From positions 1 to 64,000 of the forward strand of contig NZ_CACSLH010000001.1 of assembly GCF_902706605.1 (NCBI RefSeq): a stretch of 64,000 nucleotides of DNA, given 5' to 3'. A program made the translations under genes and the position numbers. Under the pieces are notes generated by a model that did not search any database, was not told the DNA's origin, and saw only the letters and a program-made list of their open reading frames with translations. The stretch is from Enterococcus sp. CSURQ0835. GTDB taxonomy: Bacteria > Bacillota > Bacilli > Lactobacillales > Enterococcaceae. Below, piece after piece: positions 46,466 to 55,800 of this stretch (position 1 is its first letter; the number at the start of each line of letters is the position of its first letter).

Positions 46466-47299
46466 TCAATCAAACACTCGCACCATTCGATCATTCCCTA
46501 GCAAGTCTTTTTTGACGCACACTTTTTTTTGCGGAAAGGCGGTTTGAAAAATTTCTTTGACTGCCGGACCTTGCTGAAAACCGATCTCTAAAAAGATCTG
46601 CCCCGCTGGTTTCAGACAGTTTTGACTTTGTAGTGCGATTTGTTGATAGATTGCGAGTCCATTATTTTCCGCAAACAAGGCGGTCTTCGGTTCAAATTCG
46701 CGAACACTTTGATCAATCAATGCCCATTCGCTTGAACTGATGTAAGGCGGGTTACTGATGATCACATCTTGTGGCTGCTTGACTTGACGTAACACATCGC
46801 TGGTGACAAACTCGACTTCCGCCTTTAAATGACGCGCGTTTTCACGAGCGACTGCTAAAGCCGCAGTTGAAATATCAACTGCTGTCACTTGCCAAGTCGG
46901 TCGTTCCAATTTTAAGCTGATTGCGATCGCGCCGCTTCCAGTCCCGATGTCAGTTACCGCTAACGCTTCTCGCGGTTCACTTTTCAAACACCAGTCGACT
47001 AACTCTTCCGTTTCCGGTCGCGGGATTAGGGTTGCTTTTGTTACTTGAAAGCGACGGCCGTAAAATTCTTCATAGCCAGTCAAATATTGCGGTGGGATAT
47101 TTTGCAGCAACGCTTTTACATCCCGTGCGATCTGTGCTTCATCTTCTGGTGAGATCACCTCGCGCAAATGCAACAATAGGTCCGTCTTGCTCCACTGCTT
47201 ACGCGCGCGAAAAACATATTCAATCGCATGCTCATCTTTGCCTTGCGCTTTTAAAAAAGTAGAAGCCCGCGTAAGGACTTCTACATAAGTGTTACCCAT
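46466..47299 (-). CDS. prmC: Release factor glutamine methyltransferase PrmC
   Basis: A 277-aa SAM enzyme that methylates the GGQ glutamine of RF1/RF2. The SAM motif is [13 protein letters not shown] and the catalytic NPPY sits in [17 protein letters not shown] is typical. The ATG at 47299 follows GGAAG and overlaps the prfA end by 8 bp, the usual prfA-prmC coupling. Confidence 0.96.
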   Translation of the reverse strand: MGNTYVEVLTRASTFLKAQGKDEHAIEYVFRARKQWSKTDLLLHLREVISPEDEAQIARDVKALLQNIPPQYLTGYEEFYGRRFQVTKATLIPRPETEELVDWCLKSEPREALAVTDIGTGSGAIAISLKLERPTWQVTAVDISTAALAVARENARHLKAEVEFVTSDVLRQVKQPQDVIISNPPYISSSEWALIDQSVREFEPKTALFAENNGLAIYQQIALQSQNCLKPAGQIFLEIGFQQGPAVKEIFQTAFPQKKVCVKKDLLGNDRMVRVFD

Positions 47300-48365
47300 T
47301 TTGCATTTCTTCCAATTTCTGGGTTTGATCGTATAAGACAAGCGCATCGATGATCTCGTCTAACTTACCATTTAAGATTTGATCTAATTTTTGGATCGTG
47401 AGACCAATCCGATGATCCGTCACCCGATTTTGCGGGAAGTTATACGTACGGATACGTTCCGAACGATCTCCTGTGCCCACTGCTGACTTCCGACTAGCAT
47501 CGTATTCACTTTGAGCTTCTTGTGAGATTTTGTCATAGACCCGAGCGCGTAAAATTTTCATCGCTTTCTCGCGGTTTTTGATTTGAGAACGTTCATCTTG
47601 CATCGCGACTACAATCCCGGTTGGAATATGCGTCAAGCGAACCGCAGAAGCTGTTTTATTGACGTGCTGACCACCAGCACCAGATGCGTGGTAAATATCT
47701 GTTCGAATATCTTTATCAGCGATATCGATCTCGACTTCTTCGGCTTCTGGCATCACGACGACCGTAGCAGTAGAGGTGTGGATGCGGCCTTGTGATTCCG
47801 TCGAAGGAACCCGTTGAACACGATGTGCGCCACTTTCGTATTTCAATTTAGAATACACATTGTCCCCAGTGATCATCATAATGACTTCTTTGTAGCCACC
47901 GATCCCCGTAACATTGGCGTCCATGACTTCGACTCGCCAGCCTTGTGCTTCCGCATATTTTTGATACATGTTGAACAAGTCACCGGCAAACAGTGCCGCT
48001 TCATCCCCACCAGCGGCTCCGCGGATCTCCATGATAATATTTTTATCATCATTAGGATCTTTTGGTAATAATAAGATCTTGATCTCATCTTCTAAGGCTT
48101 CTTTTTCTTTTTTTAAGTCGCTTAATTCTTCTTTTGCCATCTCGGCTAACTCGGGCTCTAAATTTTCACCCAACAGTTCTTCGGCTTCTTTGATCCCTTG
48201 CACGACTTTTTTATAGCGGCGATAAGTCGCGACTGTTTCCCGCGTATTGGCTTCTTCTTTTGATAGTTCCATGAAGCGCTGCGTGTCGTTGATGACTTCT
48301 GGATCACTCAAAAGCTCGCCTAATTCTTCATAGCGATCTTCAATAGCTTGTAGTTGATCGTACAT
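47292..48365 (-). CDS. prfA: Peptide chain release factor 1
   Basis: A 357-aa RF1. The peptidyl-release motif is [15 protein letters not shown], and the anticodon-like PxT region lies near [21 protein letters not shown] lies upstream of the ATG. It leads prfA-prmC-ywlC-glyA-upp on the same strand. Confidence 0.98.
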   Translation of the reverse strand: MYDQLQAIEDRYEELGELLSDPEVINDTQRFMELSKEEANTRETVATYRRYKKVVQGIKEAEELLGENLEPELAEMAKEELSDLKKEKEALEDEIKILLLPKDPNDDKNIIMEIRGAAGGDEAALFAGDLFNMYQKYAEAQGWRVEVMDANVTGIGGYKEVIMMITGDNVYSKLKYESGAHRVQRVPSTESQGRIHTSTATVVVMPEAEEVEIDIADKDIRTDIYHASGAGGQHVNKTASAVRLTHIPTGIVVAMQDERSQIKNREKAMKILRARVYDKISQEAQSEYDASRKSAVGTGDRSERIRTYNFPQNRVTDHRIGLTIQKLDQILNGKLDEIIDALVLYDQTQKLEEMQNG

Positions 48366-48422
48366 AAAATTAAAAATCCTCCTTCATTTAAAAGCTGCTC
48401 ACTCATTCAAATCCCAGCTCAG

Positions 48423-49019
48423 CTAATGCTCGGACTGCAGATTGGTTTCGTTGATCTCAGGATGGAAATAATGTTTGCGGCAAACAGGATAATACGCTTC
48501 GTTTCCCCCGATCTGGACTTGATCGCCTTCATAGACCGGCCGACCATCGATATAATGCAAGTTCATCGTCGCTTTTTTGTGACAAAACCAACAGATCGTC
48601 TTTAGTTCTTCAATTTTATCCGCGTACAGCAATAAATACTTTGAGCCTTCAAACAATTCATTTCGAAAATCATTTTTCAACCCAAAAGCCATCACGGGAA
48701 TATGTAACTCATCGACGACTCGCGCAAACTCCAGCACGTGTTTTTTTTGTAAAAACTGTGCCTCATCGACTAAAACACAATATGGAGTGTCTTTTAGCTG
48801 CGCAATCAAATCAAAGACATTCGTCTCTGCAAAAATCGGCGTTGCAGCACGTTTTAATCCAATCCGACTAGAGATCATCCCGACGCCGTCTCGCGTGTCT
48901 AATCCGCTCGTCATCAACACTACCGGTTTATTTTGTTCTTCATAATTATGGGCAACTTTCAAGATCTCAATCGTCTTGCCACTGTTCATTGCGCCATATT
49001 TAAAAAAAAGTTGGGCCAT
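48423..49019 (-). CDS. tdk: Thymidine kinase
   Basis: A 198-aa type II thymidine kinase. P-loop YGAMNSGKT, Walker B-like [10 protein letters not shown], and zinc ligands CWFCHKKA with a C-terminal CRKH. It salvages thymidine to dTMP. A TATAAT box lies near 49050 on its strand. It is immediately upstream of prfA, a frequent Firmicutes order. Confidence 0.97.
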   Translation of the reverse strand: MAQLFFKYGAMNSGKTIEILKVAHNYEEQNKPVVLMTSGLDTRDGVGMISSRIGLKRAATPIFAETNVFDLIAQLKDTPYCVLVDEAQFLQKKHVLEFARVVDELHIPVMAFGLKNDFRNELFEGSKYLLLYADKIEELKTICWFCHKKATMNLHYIDGRPVYEGDQVQIGGNEAYYPVCRKHYFHPEINETNLQSEH

Positions 49020-49235
49020 TTTTTCACCTTTTCCTTAGTTCCTCTCGTATTATAGCTGAATCTGCTTGATTTTTACAGTGATAATTTTTTCGGTCTCGCT
49101 AAAGTTGGAAAATTTTAAAAATCAAGCGCAAGTGCTGGAACCTGATTGAAAATTTTCTTTTTACGCCAGATGAAACGACCGTTTGTAAAAAGCAGTTATG
49201 CTATACTAGAAGTATCATGTATTGAGGAGTTTAGT

Positions 49236-50633
49236 ATGAATTTTTCCCGCCGTTGGAATTTTTTGAAGCACGCACTCAAAAAGTTCGACAATCGTTTTTC
49301 TTCGATCCAAATCATCGTCTTTTATTATTTAGCGATGACCGTTTTAGCATTGCTACTTTTTTATTTGCCTTTTTTTCGTCAGCCAAATTCCCATGTGCCA
49401 TTTGTCGACATGGTCTTCATGGCGATCTCCACGATTTCTGTGACCGGGCTGACTACGTTTAATATCAATTCAGTGTTTAATGATGCCGGCGTCGTGATGT
49501 TAGAACTTTTGTTTCACATCGGCGGCTTAGGGATCATGATGATCAGCACCTTTTTTTTCATCGTTTCCAAACGCCGCATCAGTTTGAAGCAACGCCAGCT
49601 GATCATGACTGATATGAATCAGCCGCGACTCAGCGGGATCGTGCGCTTGATCAAAATCACGTTCACTTTCATTTTAGTGATCGAATTTTTGTTTGGCGTG
49701 ATCTTTGCCATTTATTTTTTAGTCAATGGCTATTACACTTCGATCAGTCGGGCATTGTTTTATGGTTTTTACCAAGCGATTTCTGCCGTCACTAACTCCG
49801 GTTTTGATGTAACTGGTGTCTCGATCATTCCGTTTTCTAAAGATAGTTTCTTCATTATAAATATCATGTTTTTGATTTTTCTTGGCGGCATCGGCTTCCC
49901 TGTTTTGATGGATGTCTATGGTTGGTTTCAAAATAAAAAAGCCCCAACGAAACTGCCTTATCGTTTCACTTTGTTTTCAAAGATCGCGCTGCTCGCGTTT
50001 ATTATTTTATTTGTTGGCGGGACGATTTTGATTTGGCTGTTAGAACGCCACCACATTTTTAAAGACATGAACGGTTTTGATCAATGGCTGAACTCGGCTT
50101 TTTATTCTATGACTACTCGAAATGCCGGCTTACAGATCCACGACTTACGTAATTTTCAAAGCACCACGTTGATTATTTTTTCATTGTTGATGTTCATCGG
50201 CTGCTCGCCTAGTTCGGTCGGTGGCGGGATTCGAACAACGACGGTCGCCATCATCGGCTTGTACCTTTATTCATTTTTGAAAAATGAAAATGACATCAAT
50301 ATTTTCGGCCGCAAGATCCCGCAAGCTGACGTACGAAAGTCCGTGGTCGTATTTATGTTATCTGCTGGAATGTGTTTTTTCAGTATTTTATTTTTAACAG
50401 CAACCGAAAATCATTCTTTGATCGCGATCATCGTGGAAGTCACCTCAGCGTTTGGAACGACGGGCTTGTCTCTTGGCATCACCGCGGACCTTTCCGTAAC
50501 AGGGAAGATCATGATTGCACTGTTGATGTTCATCGGTCGAATCGGTATGCTCTATACGCTGTCGCTTTTCGTACCAAAAGAAACCCGCGACTTAGGATAT
50601 GAGTATCCCGAAGAAAAAATCATTATCGGGTAA
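49236..50633 (+). CDS. ktrB: Potassium channel-type transporter KtrB/TrkH family
   Basis: A 465-aa K+ uptake subunit of the SKT superfamily. The four degenerate selectivity filters are ISVTGLTTF, AVTNSGFDV, MTTRNAGLQ and AFGTTGLSLG, each in a TM-P-TM unit. It needs a cytosolic RCK partner (KtrA/KtrC), which is not adjacent. The ATG at 49236 is behind GAGGAG; an upstream extension of 30 codons has no site and crosses the -10 (TATACT). Confidence 0.93.
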   Translation: MNFSRRWNFLKHALKKFDNRFSSIQIIVFYYLAMTVLALLLFYLPFFRQPNSHVPFVDMVFMAISTISVTGLTTFNINSVFNDAGVVMLELLFHIGGLGIMMISTFFFIVSKRRISLKQRQLIMTDMNQPRLSGIVRLIKITFTFILVIEFLFGVIFAIYFLVNGYYTSISRALFYGFYQAISAVTNSGFDVTGVSIIPFSKDSFFIINIMFLIFLGGIGFPVLMDVYGWFQNKKAPTKLPYRFTLFSKIALLAFIILFVGGTILIWLLERHHIFKDMNGFDQWLNSAFYSMTTRNAGLQIHDLRNFQSTTLIIFSLLMFIGCSPSSVGGGIRTTTVAIIGLYLYSFLKNENDINIFGRKIPQADVRKSVVVFMLSAGMCFFSILFLTATENHSLIAIIVEVTSAFGTTGLSLGITADLSVTGKIMIALLMFIGRIGMLYTLSLFVPKETRDLGYEYPEEKIIIG

Positions 50634-50722
50634 AAGGTTAAGAAAAAGAAAACCTGCTCACTCTTTATTTTTAAATATGATAAAATGAATTAAATTTGTT
50701 TGTAGACATGGAGGAAAAATTG

Positions 50723-52075
50723 ATGGGTTTACGCAGCCATCTAGCAATCACTGCTGGAAAGACCGCCCAATGGGTCTTAAAAACATTCTTCAAGGGAGGG
50801 TCTAGTTATCCAGGTCAATTAGCCTTGAAAATTGATCCCAAAATTTTAGATTCTTTAGCAAAAGATTACAAGGTGATCGTCGTCACTGGAACAAATGGAA
50901 AAACATTGACGACCGCTTTGACCGTAAATATTTTAAAACAAGAATTCGATCACGTCTTGACCAATCCGACTGGCGCCAATATGGCTCAAGGAATCGTTTC
51001 GACTTTCCTTCAAGGCGCTAAACACAAAGGAAAACAAAACTTTGCCGTCTTAGAGATTGACGAAGCAAGTCTTAGTAAAGTCACGGAATATATCAAACCA
51101 GAATTATTTTTATTCACGAATATTTTCCGCGACCAAATGGATCGTTACGGCGAGATTTACACTACGTATCGTTTGATCTTGGAAGGCGCCGCTAAATCTC
51201 CTGACGCGCCAATCATCGCAAACGGTGATTCACCGATTTTTAATTCAAAAGAAACGGTCAATCCGCGGAAATATTACGGCTTTGATCACTTGCCAGATAA
51301 AGAGCAACAAGCCCATTACAATACCGATGGCGTCTTGTGTCCGGTTTGCCAACACATTTTACATTATAAAATGATCACTTACGCCAACCTTGGCAAATAT
51401 TATTGTCCTAACTGTGGTTTTTCCCGACCTGAACTGGATTACAAATTAACTAAAATGGTCGCAATGGACAACTTATCTTCTGAATTTGTCATTGACGACA
51501 ATGAATATAAAATCGAAGTCGGCGGCATGTATAATGTTTATAACGCACTGGCGGCGACCGCTGTGGCAGAATATTACAACGTGACCCCCGAAAAGATCCG
51601 CAAAGGTCTCGGCTATGACGAAAAAGTTTTTGGCCGCCAAGAGACTTTTGAGATCGAAGGCAAAAAATGCACCCTCGTCTTAGTCAAAAATCCAGTCGGC
51701 TTGAACCAAGTCATCGATATGATCGGACTTGCGCCGTATCCATTTTCTTTAGTTTGTTTATTGAACGCTAACTACGCTGATGGAATCGATGTCAGCTGGA
51801 TCTGGGATGGCAATCACGAAGCGTTTGCAGACATGGATATTCCAGCTGTGATCGCAGGCGGTGACCGTCACACGGATATGGCGTTACGCTTAAAAGTCGC
51901 CGGCATTCCTGAAGCAAACTTAACAGAAACGGAAAGTCTGACCGATGTGATCGAGCAAATCAAAACTTTGCCGACAGAACACGTTTATATTTTAGCGACT
52001 TACACTGCAGTCTTACAATTACGAAAAGAACTCGCCCAAAAAGGGTACATCGATGGAGGAATGGATCGTGGCTAA
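50723..52075 (+). CDS. murT: Lipid II isoglutaminyl synthase, MurT subunit
   Basis: A 450-aa Mur-ligase-like subunit that activates the glutamate of lipid II for amidation. Walker [12 protein letters not shown] lies near residue 60. A Cys4 zinc ribbon ([10 protein letters not shown]...YCPNCGF), typical of MurT, follows near 210-235, and the DUF1727 domain is C-terminal. GGAGG is 8 nt before the ATG at 50723. It overlaps gatD, its amidotransferase partner. Confidence 0.96.
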   Translation: MGLRSHLAITAGKTAQWVLKTFFKGGSSYPGQLALKIDPKILDSLAKDYKVIVVTGTNGKTLTTALTVNILKQEFDHVLTNPTGANMAQGIVSTFLQGAKHKGKQNFAVLEIDEASLSKVTEYIKPELFLFTNIFRDQMDRYGEIYTTYRLILEGAAKSPDAPIIANGDSPIFNSKETVNPRKYYGFDHLPDKEQQAHYNTDGVLCPVCQHILHYKMITYANLGKYYCPNCGFSRPELDYKLTKMVAMDNLSSEFVIDDNEYKIEVGGMYNVYNALAATAVAEYYNVTPEKIRKGLGYDEKVFGRQETFEIEGKKCTLVLVKNPVGLNQVIDMIGLAPYPFSLVCLLNANYADGIDVSWIWDGNHEAFADMDIPAVIAGGDRHTDMALRLKVAGIPEANLTETESLTDVIEQIKTLPTEHVYILATYTAVLQLRKELAQKGYIDGGMDRG

Positions 52076-52763
52076 ATACGAATTAAAACTAGCGCACCTT
52101 TACGGTAACTTGCTGAACACGTACGGCGACAACGGGAACTTATTGATGCTGAAATATTACGCTAATCAACTTGGCATCCAACTTGATTCTGAGATCGTCA
52201 GCATCCATGAAGACTTCGATCCAAAAAAATATGATCTCGTCTTCATCGGCGGCGGACAAGATTACGAACAAGTCATCGTTTCTGACGACATCCAAGCTAA
52301 AAAAGAAACCTTGACTGAATATATCGAAAACGGTGGCGCAATGCTTGCGATTTGTGGTGGCTATCAACTTTTGGGTCACTATTACATCGGAGCCGATGGT
52401 GAAAAAATCAACGGGATCGGCGCACTTGATCATTACACGTTGAGCCAAGATAACAATCGCTTCATCGGCGATATCGTAATCCGCAACGAAGAGTTTGATG
52501 AAACTTACTACGGCTTTGAAAACCATAACGGCCGAACTTTCTTAGGTGAAGGTGAACGCCCTCTTGGAAAAGTCGTCGAAGGACATGGCAACAACGGAGA
52601 AGATGAAGGCGAAGGCGTGATTTACAAAAACGTCTTTGGTTCTTACTTCCACGGACCGATCTTATCTCGCAACAAAGCACTAGCACTTCGCTTGCTATAC
52701 ACTGCCCTAAAAAATAAATACGGGGAAGACATTGAATTACCCAAATTACCTGAAAGTGCTTAA
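52068..52763 (+). CDS. gatD: Lipid II isoglutaminyl synthase, glutaminase subunit GatD
   Basis: A 231-aa class I glutamine amidotransferase domain supplying ammonia to MurT. The nucleophile is in [13 protein letters not shown] and the catalytic His in GSYFHGPIL. The GTG at 52068 follows GGAGG by 8 nt and overlaps murT by 8 bp; an ATG five codons upstream overlaps the ribosome site. Amidated iso-glutamine is needed for peptidoglycan cross-linking. Confidence 0.95.
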   Translation: MAKYELKLAHLYGNLLNTYGDNGNLLMLKYYANQLGIQLDSEIVSIHEDFDPKKYDLVFIGGGQDYEQVIVSDDIQAKKETLTEYIENGGAMLAICGGYQLLGHYYIGADGEKINGIGALDHYTLSQDNNRFIGDIVIRNEEFDETYYGFENHNGRTFLGEGERPLGKVVEGHGNNGEDEGEGVIYKNVFGSYFHGPILSRNKALALRLLYTALKNKYGEDIELPKLPESA

Positions 52764-52767
52764 ACGT

Positions 52768-52809
52768 AAAAAAACCGCTTGAAACGAAATCGTTTCAAGC
52801 GGCTCTTTT
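52768..52809. terminator. Bidirectional terminator between gatD and the SipW operon
   Basis: Perfect 13-bp stem CCGCTTGAAACGA / TCGTTTCAAGCGG. T7 lies on the minus strand and CTTTT on the plus strand, so it ends murT-gatD and the convergent giant-protein gene. Confidence 0.92.
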
Positions 52810-52841
52810 GTTTTAATCAACATAAATACCAGACTACTATT

Positions 52842-55800
52842 TTAATTCGGTAACGGGTCCCAAATAGCAAAACTCCAAGGGACTTCATGGAGCTGTTCAT
52901 AGGACACAGGAGCCCCTGGAAAATCCCCGACTTTTTCTCGGTAAGCCTTAAACAAGATTCGATATTCTCCATTTAATTCAGCTGGCAGATCAGCTTTAAA
53001 ACGCATGGTCCATTCCCACTCTTTAGTTGTCGCTTCCCCTGTTGGAACTAAATTATCGCTTCGGGCCGTTTCAATATATTTTTCCCAATCCGGAACTTCT
53101 TCAAAAGTCGTTCCATTTCTTTGAATTTCTAACACGGGTTCGACTTTATCGATATTGTCTGCCATCAATTTAAAGTTGACCGTTTGAGTTGGTGATCCGT
53201 TATAAACTAAGCGCTCTTTCATCGTGCTCTTTACTTTTAAGCCACTTGGTTTATCTTTGATCGTGATCGGTAAATAAAATGCTTCACCTTCCGCTTGTTC
53301 TTCCCACTCTTCATCAAGGACCGCATTTTCTAAACGTTCCCCCAATAAAGGATAAAAAGAAGAGCGGGCTTTATGTGCTTGTACTCGAATTTGATACGAT
53401 TTTCCAGCCGCCAAAGCTTCTACTGGCGTATTGATTTGAAATTTATAATCCTTCCCTCCAAAGTTTGGCATAGATTGTCCTGGTTGGTGATCATTCGGAT
53501 CGACCCGTTCAAAAGGCGCCACTAAGACAGTCTGATCTTCTTTTAAGCGTGAATAATTTGCCGTCTCCAATGAACCATCTAAATTTTTCTTTTGAATCAT
53601 AGTTCCGGCCGGCCAATCAACTGCTTCAACGCCATTAGCTTTTTGTTCAAGTAGTTGGAACGTTACACTAATCAATTTGTATTGGTTGAATGCATCGACC
53701 GCATCCATGGCTTTACTCACTCGAATATCACCACTTACTTCGATTGGCTCTTGCGATGCATATTCTGCTTGATTGGTCTTAACGGAACGTTGGACTACTT
53801 CAGCTTTTTTCGCCACTTCAAAACTAGTTGGGATATCGTTTCGTTCACTCACCTTGCCTTCTTCTGCCACTGTTGGAAAGGACAGTTGGATCAGATCGAG
53901 TTCATCACCTGTAGCTAATTCATGAATTGCTGTGTCTTGATTTTCAAAATCAAAGATGAACAAGTAAGATAGTTGATCGGCTTCTTTCGCGTGAGCTGAC
54001 ATTTTAGCTTTAGTCAACTGGGTCGCTTCGGTTTTATTTTCCCCCATCTGATAAAAATCTTTCAGCAAAATTTTAGCTTGCGAATCGTTCGTTTCATTTC
54101 GATAATAATAATACTCTGGTCGCACTTTTTCTACTTTATCGCCGACCGTTTTAGTTGATTGGACTTTCATCAAAATCGTATCACCCGGTGGTAATGAGAC
54201 TTTTGCCGATCGCTCATCAGCTGCTGTGGAAGCAAACTGTAAGAAAAAATCGTCCTCTGGAATCTTAGCTGGCAACCCTTCTGTGATCGCACTCGTATCA
54301 TACGCATACTGAACCGTCAAGGCACCGTCTTGCAAAGTTTTCTTTACATTATCTGCTGAAGCACTAAACTCTTTGTACACTTTTCCTGCCATCAACGCAT
54401 TCTCGACTTTAATCTTGGATGCTTTCCGCAGCACTTTGATCTTCACTTTAAAATCTAAATCATCGCTGTCTTGGCTTTGGTAATGAATGATCAAACTGCG
54501 TTCACCTAATGTATCGTTGATGTTGTTGGCGTTATAAATTTTATAATTCAATTTGTTCACAGTCCCCGTTTTACCAAGTGACTGCCCAGCCGCCTGCGCT
54601 AAATCTATATAGGCTGGATCGCTGCCTAGCAAATTAAGACCGGTCCCTAAAGCAAAGGTACTGTTCCCGTAAGAAACAGAATGATCTTGATTAGCAACTA
54701 GATTATCAATCGTATCTAAATTGAAACTATAAAAGTCACCTGGTGTCTGAACTAACTCATACTCGTTCACAAAATTTGGCAACGGTAAGTCTAATGTTTT
54801 ATTCAGACTAGTGTCATTGGGGTAATCTGCTTCTTTATATGCCCAAAGTTCGATTTCTTTTTGATCTGGCCGATAGCGAATCCGCAATTCATTTTTGGGA
54901 GCTTCTGTTCGAAACATCGTCGCAATTCGATTGATCGTATAAATCTGTACGACATACGGACGATACGAAACCTTTTCGCCTGCTAACTCTTCAAACACAT
55001 GATCTTTAGCTCCACCATAACTTAATGTCATCGTGGCTGTCAGTTGCTCACCAAATGGGATGATCATGCCATCACCATCTGCTCTACCGATGATTTTGAT
55101 CATCGTGACTTGATCCAATTTATCCTTTACTTCTTCATAGGTTTGATAAGTCGCAAAACCATTTTCTCCAGTAAACGTATCTTGATGATTGTTAAACTTT
55201 TCCTGTGCCGTCGTATAACCGATGTCATACGTGACTCCTTTTTGACTTTTGATTTCTAATTCGCCTTTCAATGCCAATGAATAATCTGCCAGCTCTTCTT
55301 CAGTCAGCCACTCAGGTTTCACGTCTTGTTTAGCAATCGGTAGATACGCGATGAACATGCCTTTAGAATCGACATACCCCTTTTGATGAATGTTGTCCAT
55401 TGAGAAAGTCGCTTTAAACGTTTGATCGTTCTTGTCGAGTACTCCTTTTGAACGTGTTCCATCATCTGTCGGGTCTAAGACATCATTTGACAGACGTGTG
55501 TTGAGACCAAAATTCAAATTGGGAGAATTAGTGGTGAAAGAATAATCTAAGTTAGTCGAGCAAAGGTTATAAGACGGTGGCGCATTAGAGGGCGTATAGT
55601 AATATGTGTTTGCCCAACCAGCGTTTGGCATGCTTTCAGTTAATCCCCAACGGTCATTTACCATATATGCAGCATAACTTCCAGTTGCAGCAGCTGTATA
55701 ATTTTTGTCTCCTACGAATAATAATTCTCGATACTCGATTGGTCGCCCATCAGAAGCGATATTGACTTCCATCTGATATTCGATCGAGATCCTTTCTCCA

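Noticed and set aside
49105-49165. Riboswitch upstream of ktrB
   Set aside because: There is a long AT-rich inverted repeat (GAAAATTTT...AAAATTTTC), but the ktrB -10 box lies downstream of it, so it is not in the ktrB leader, and it lacks c-di-AMP (ydaO) switch features.
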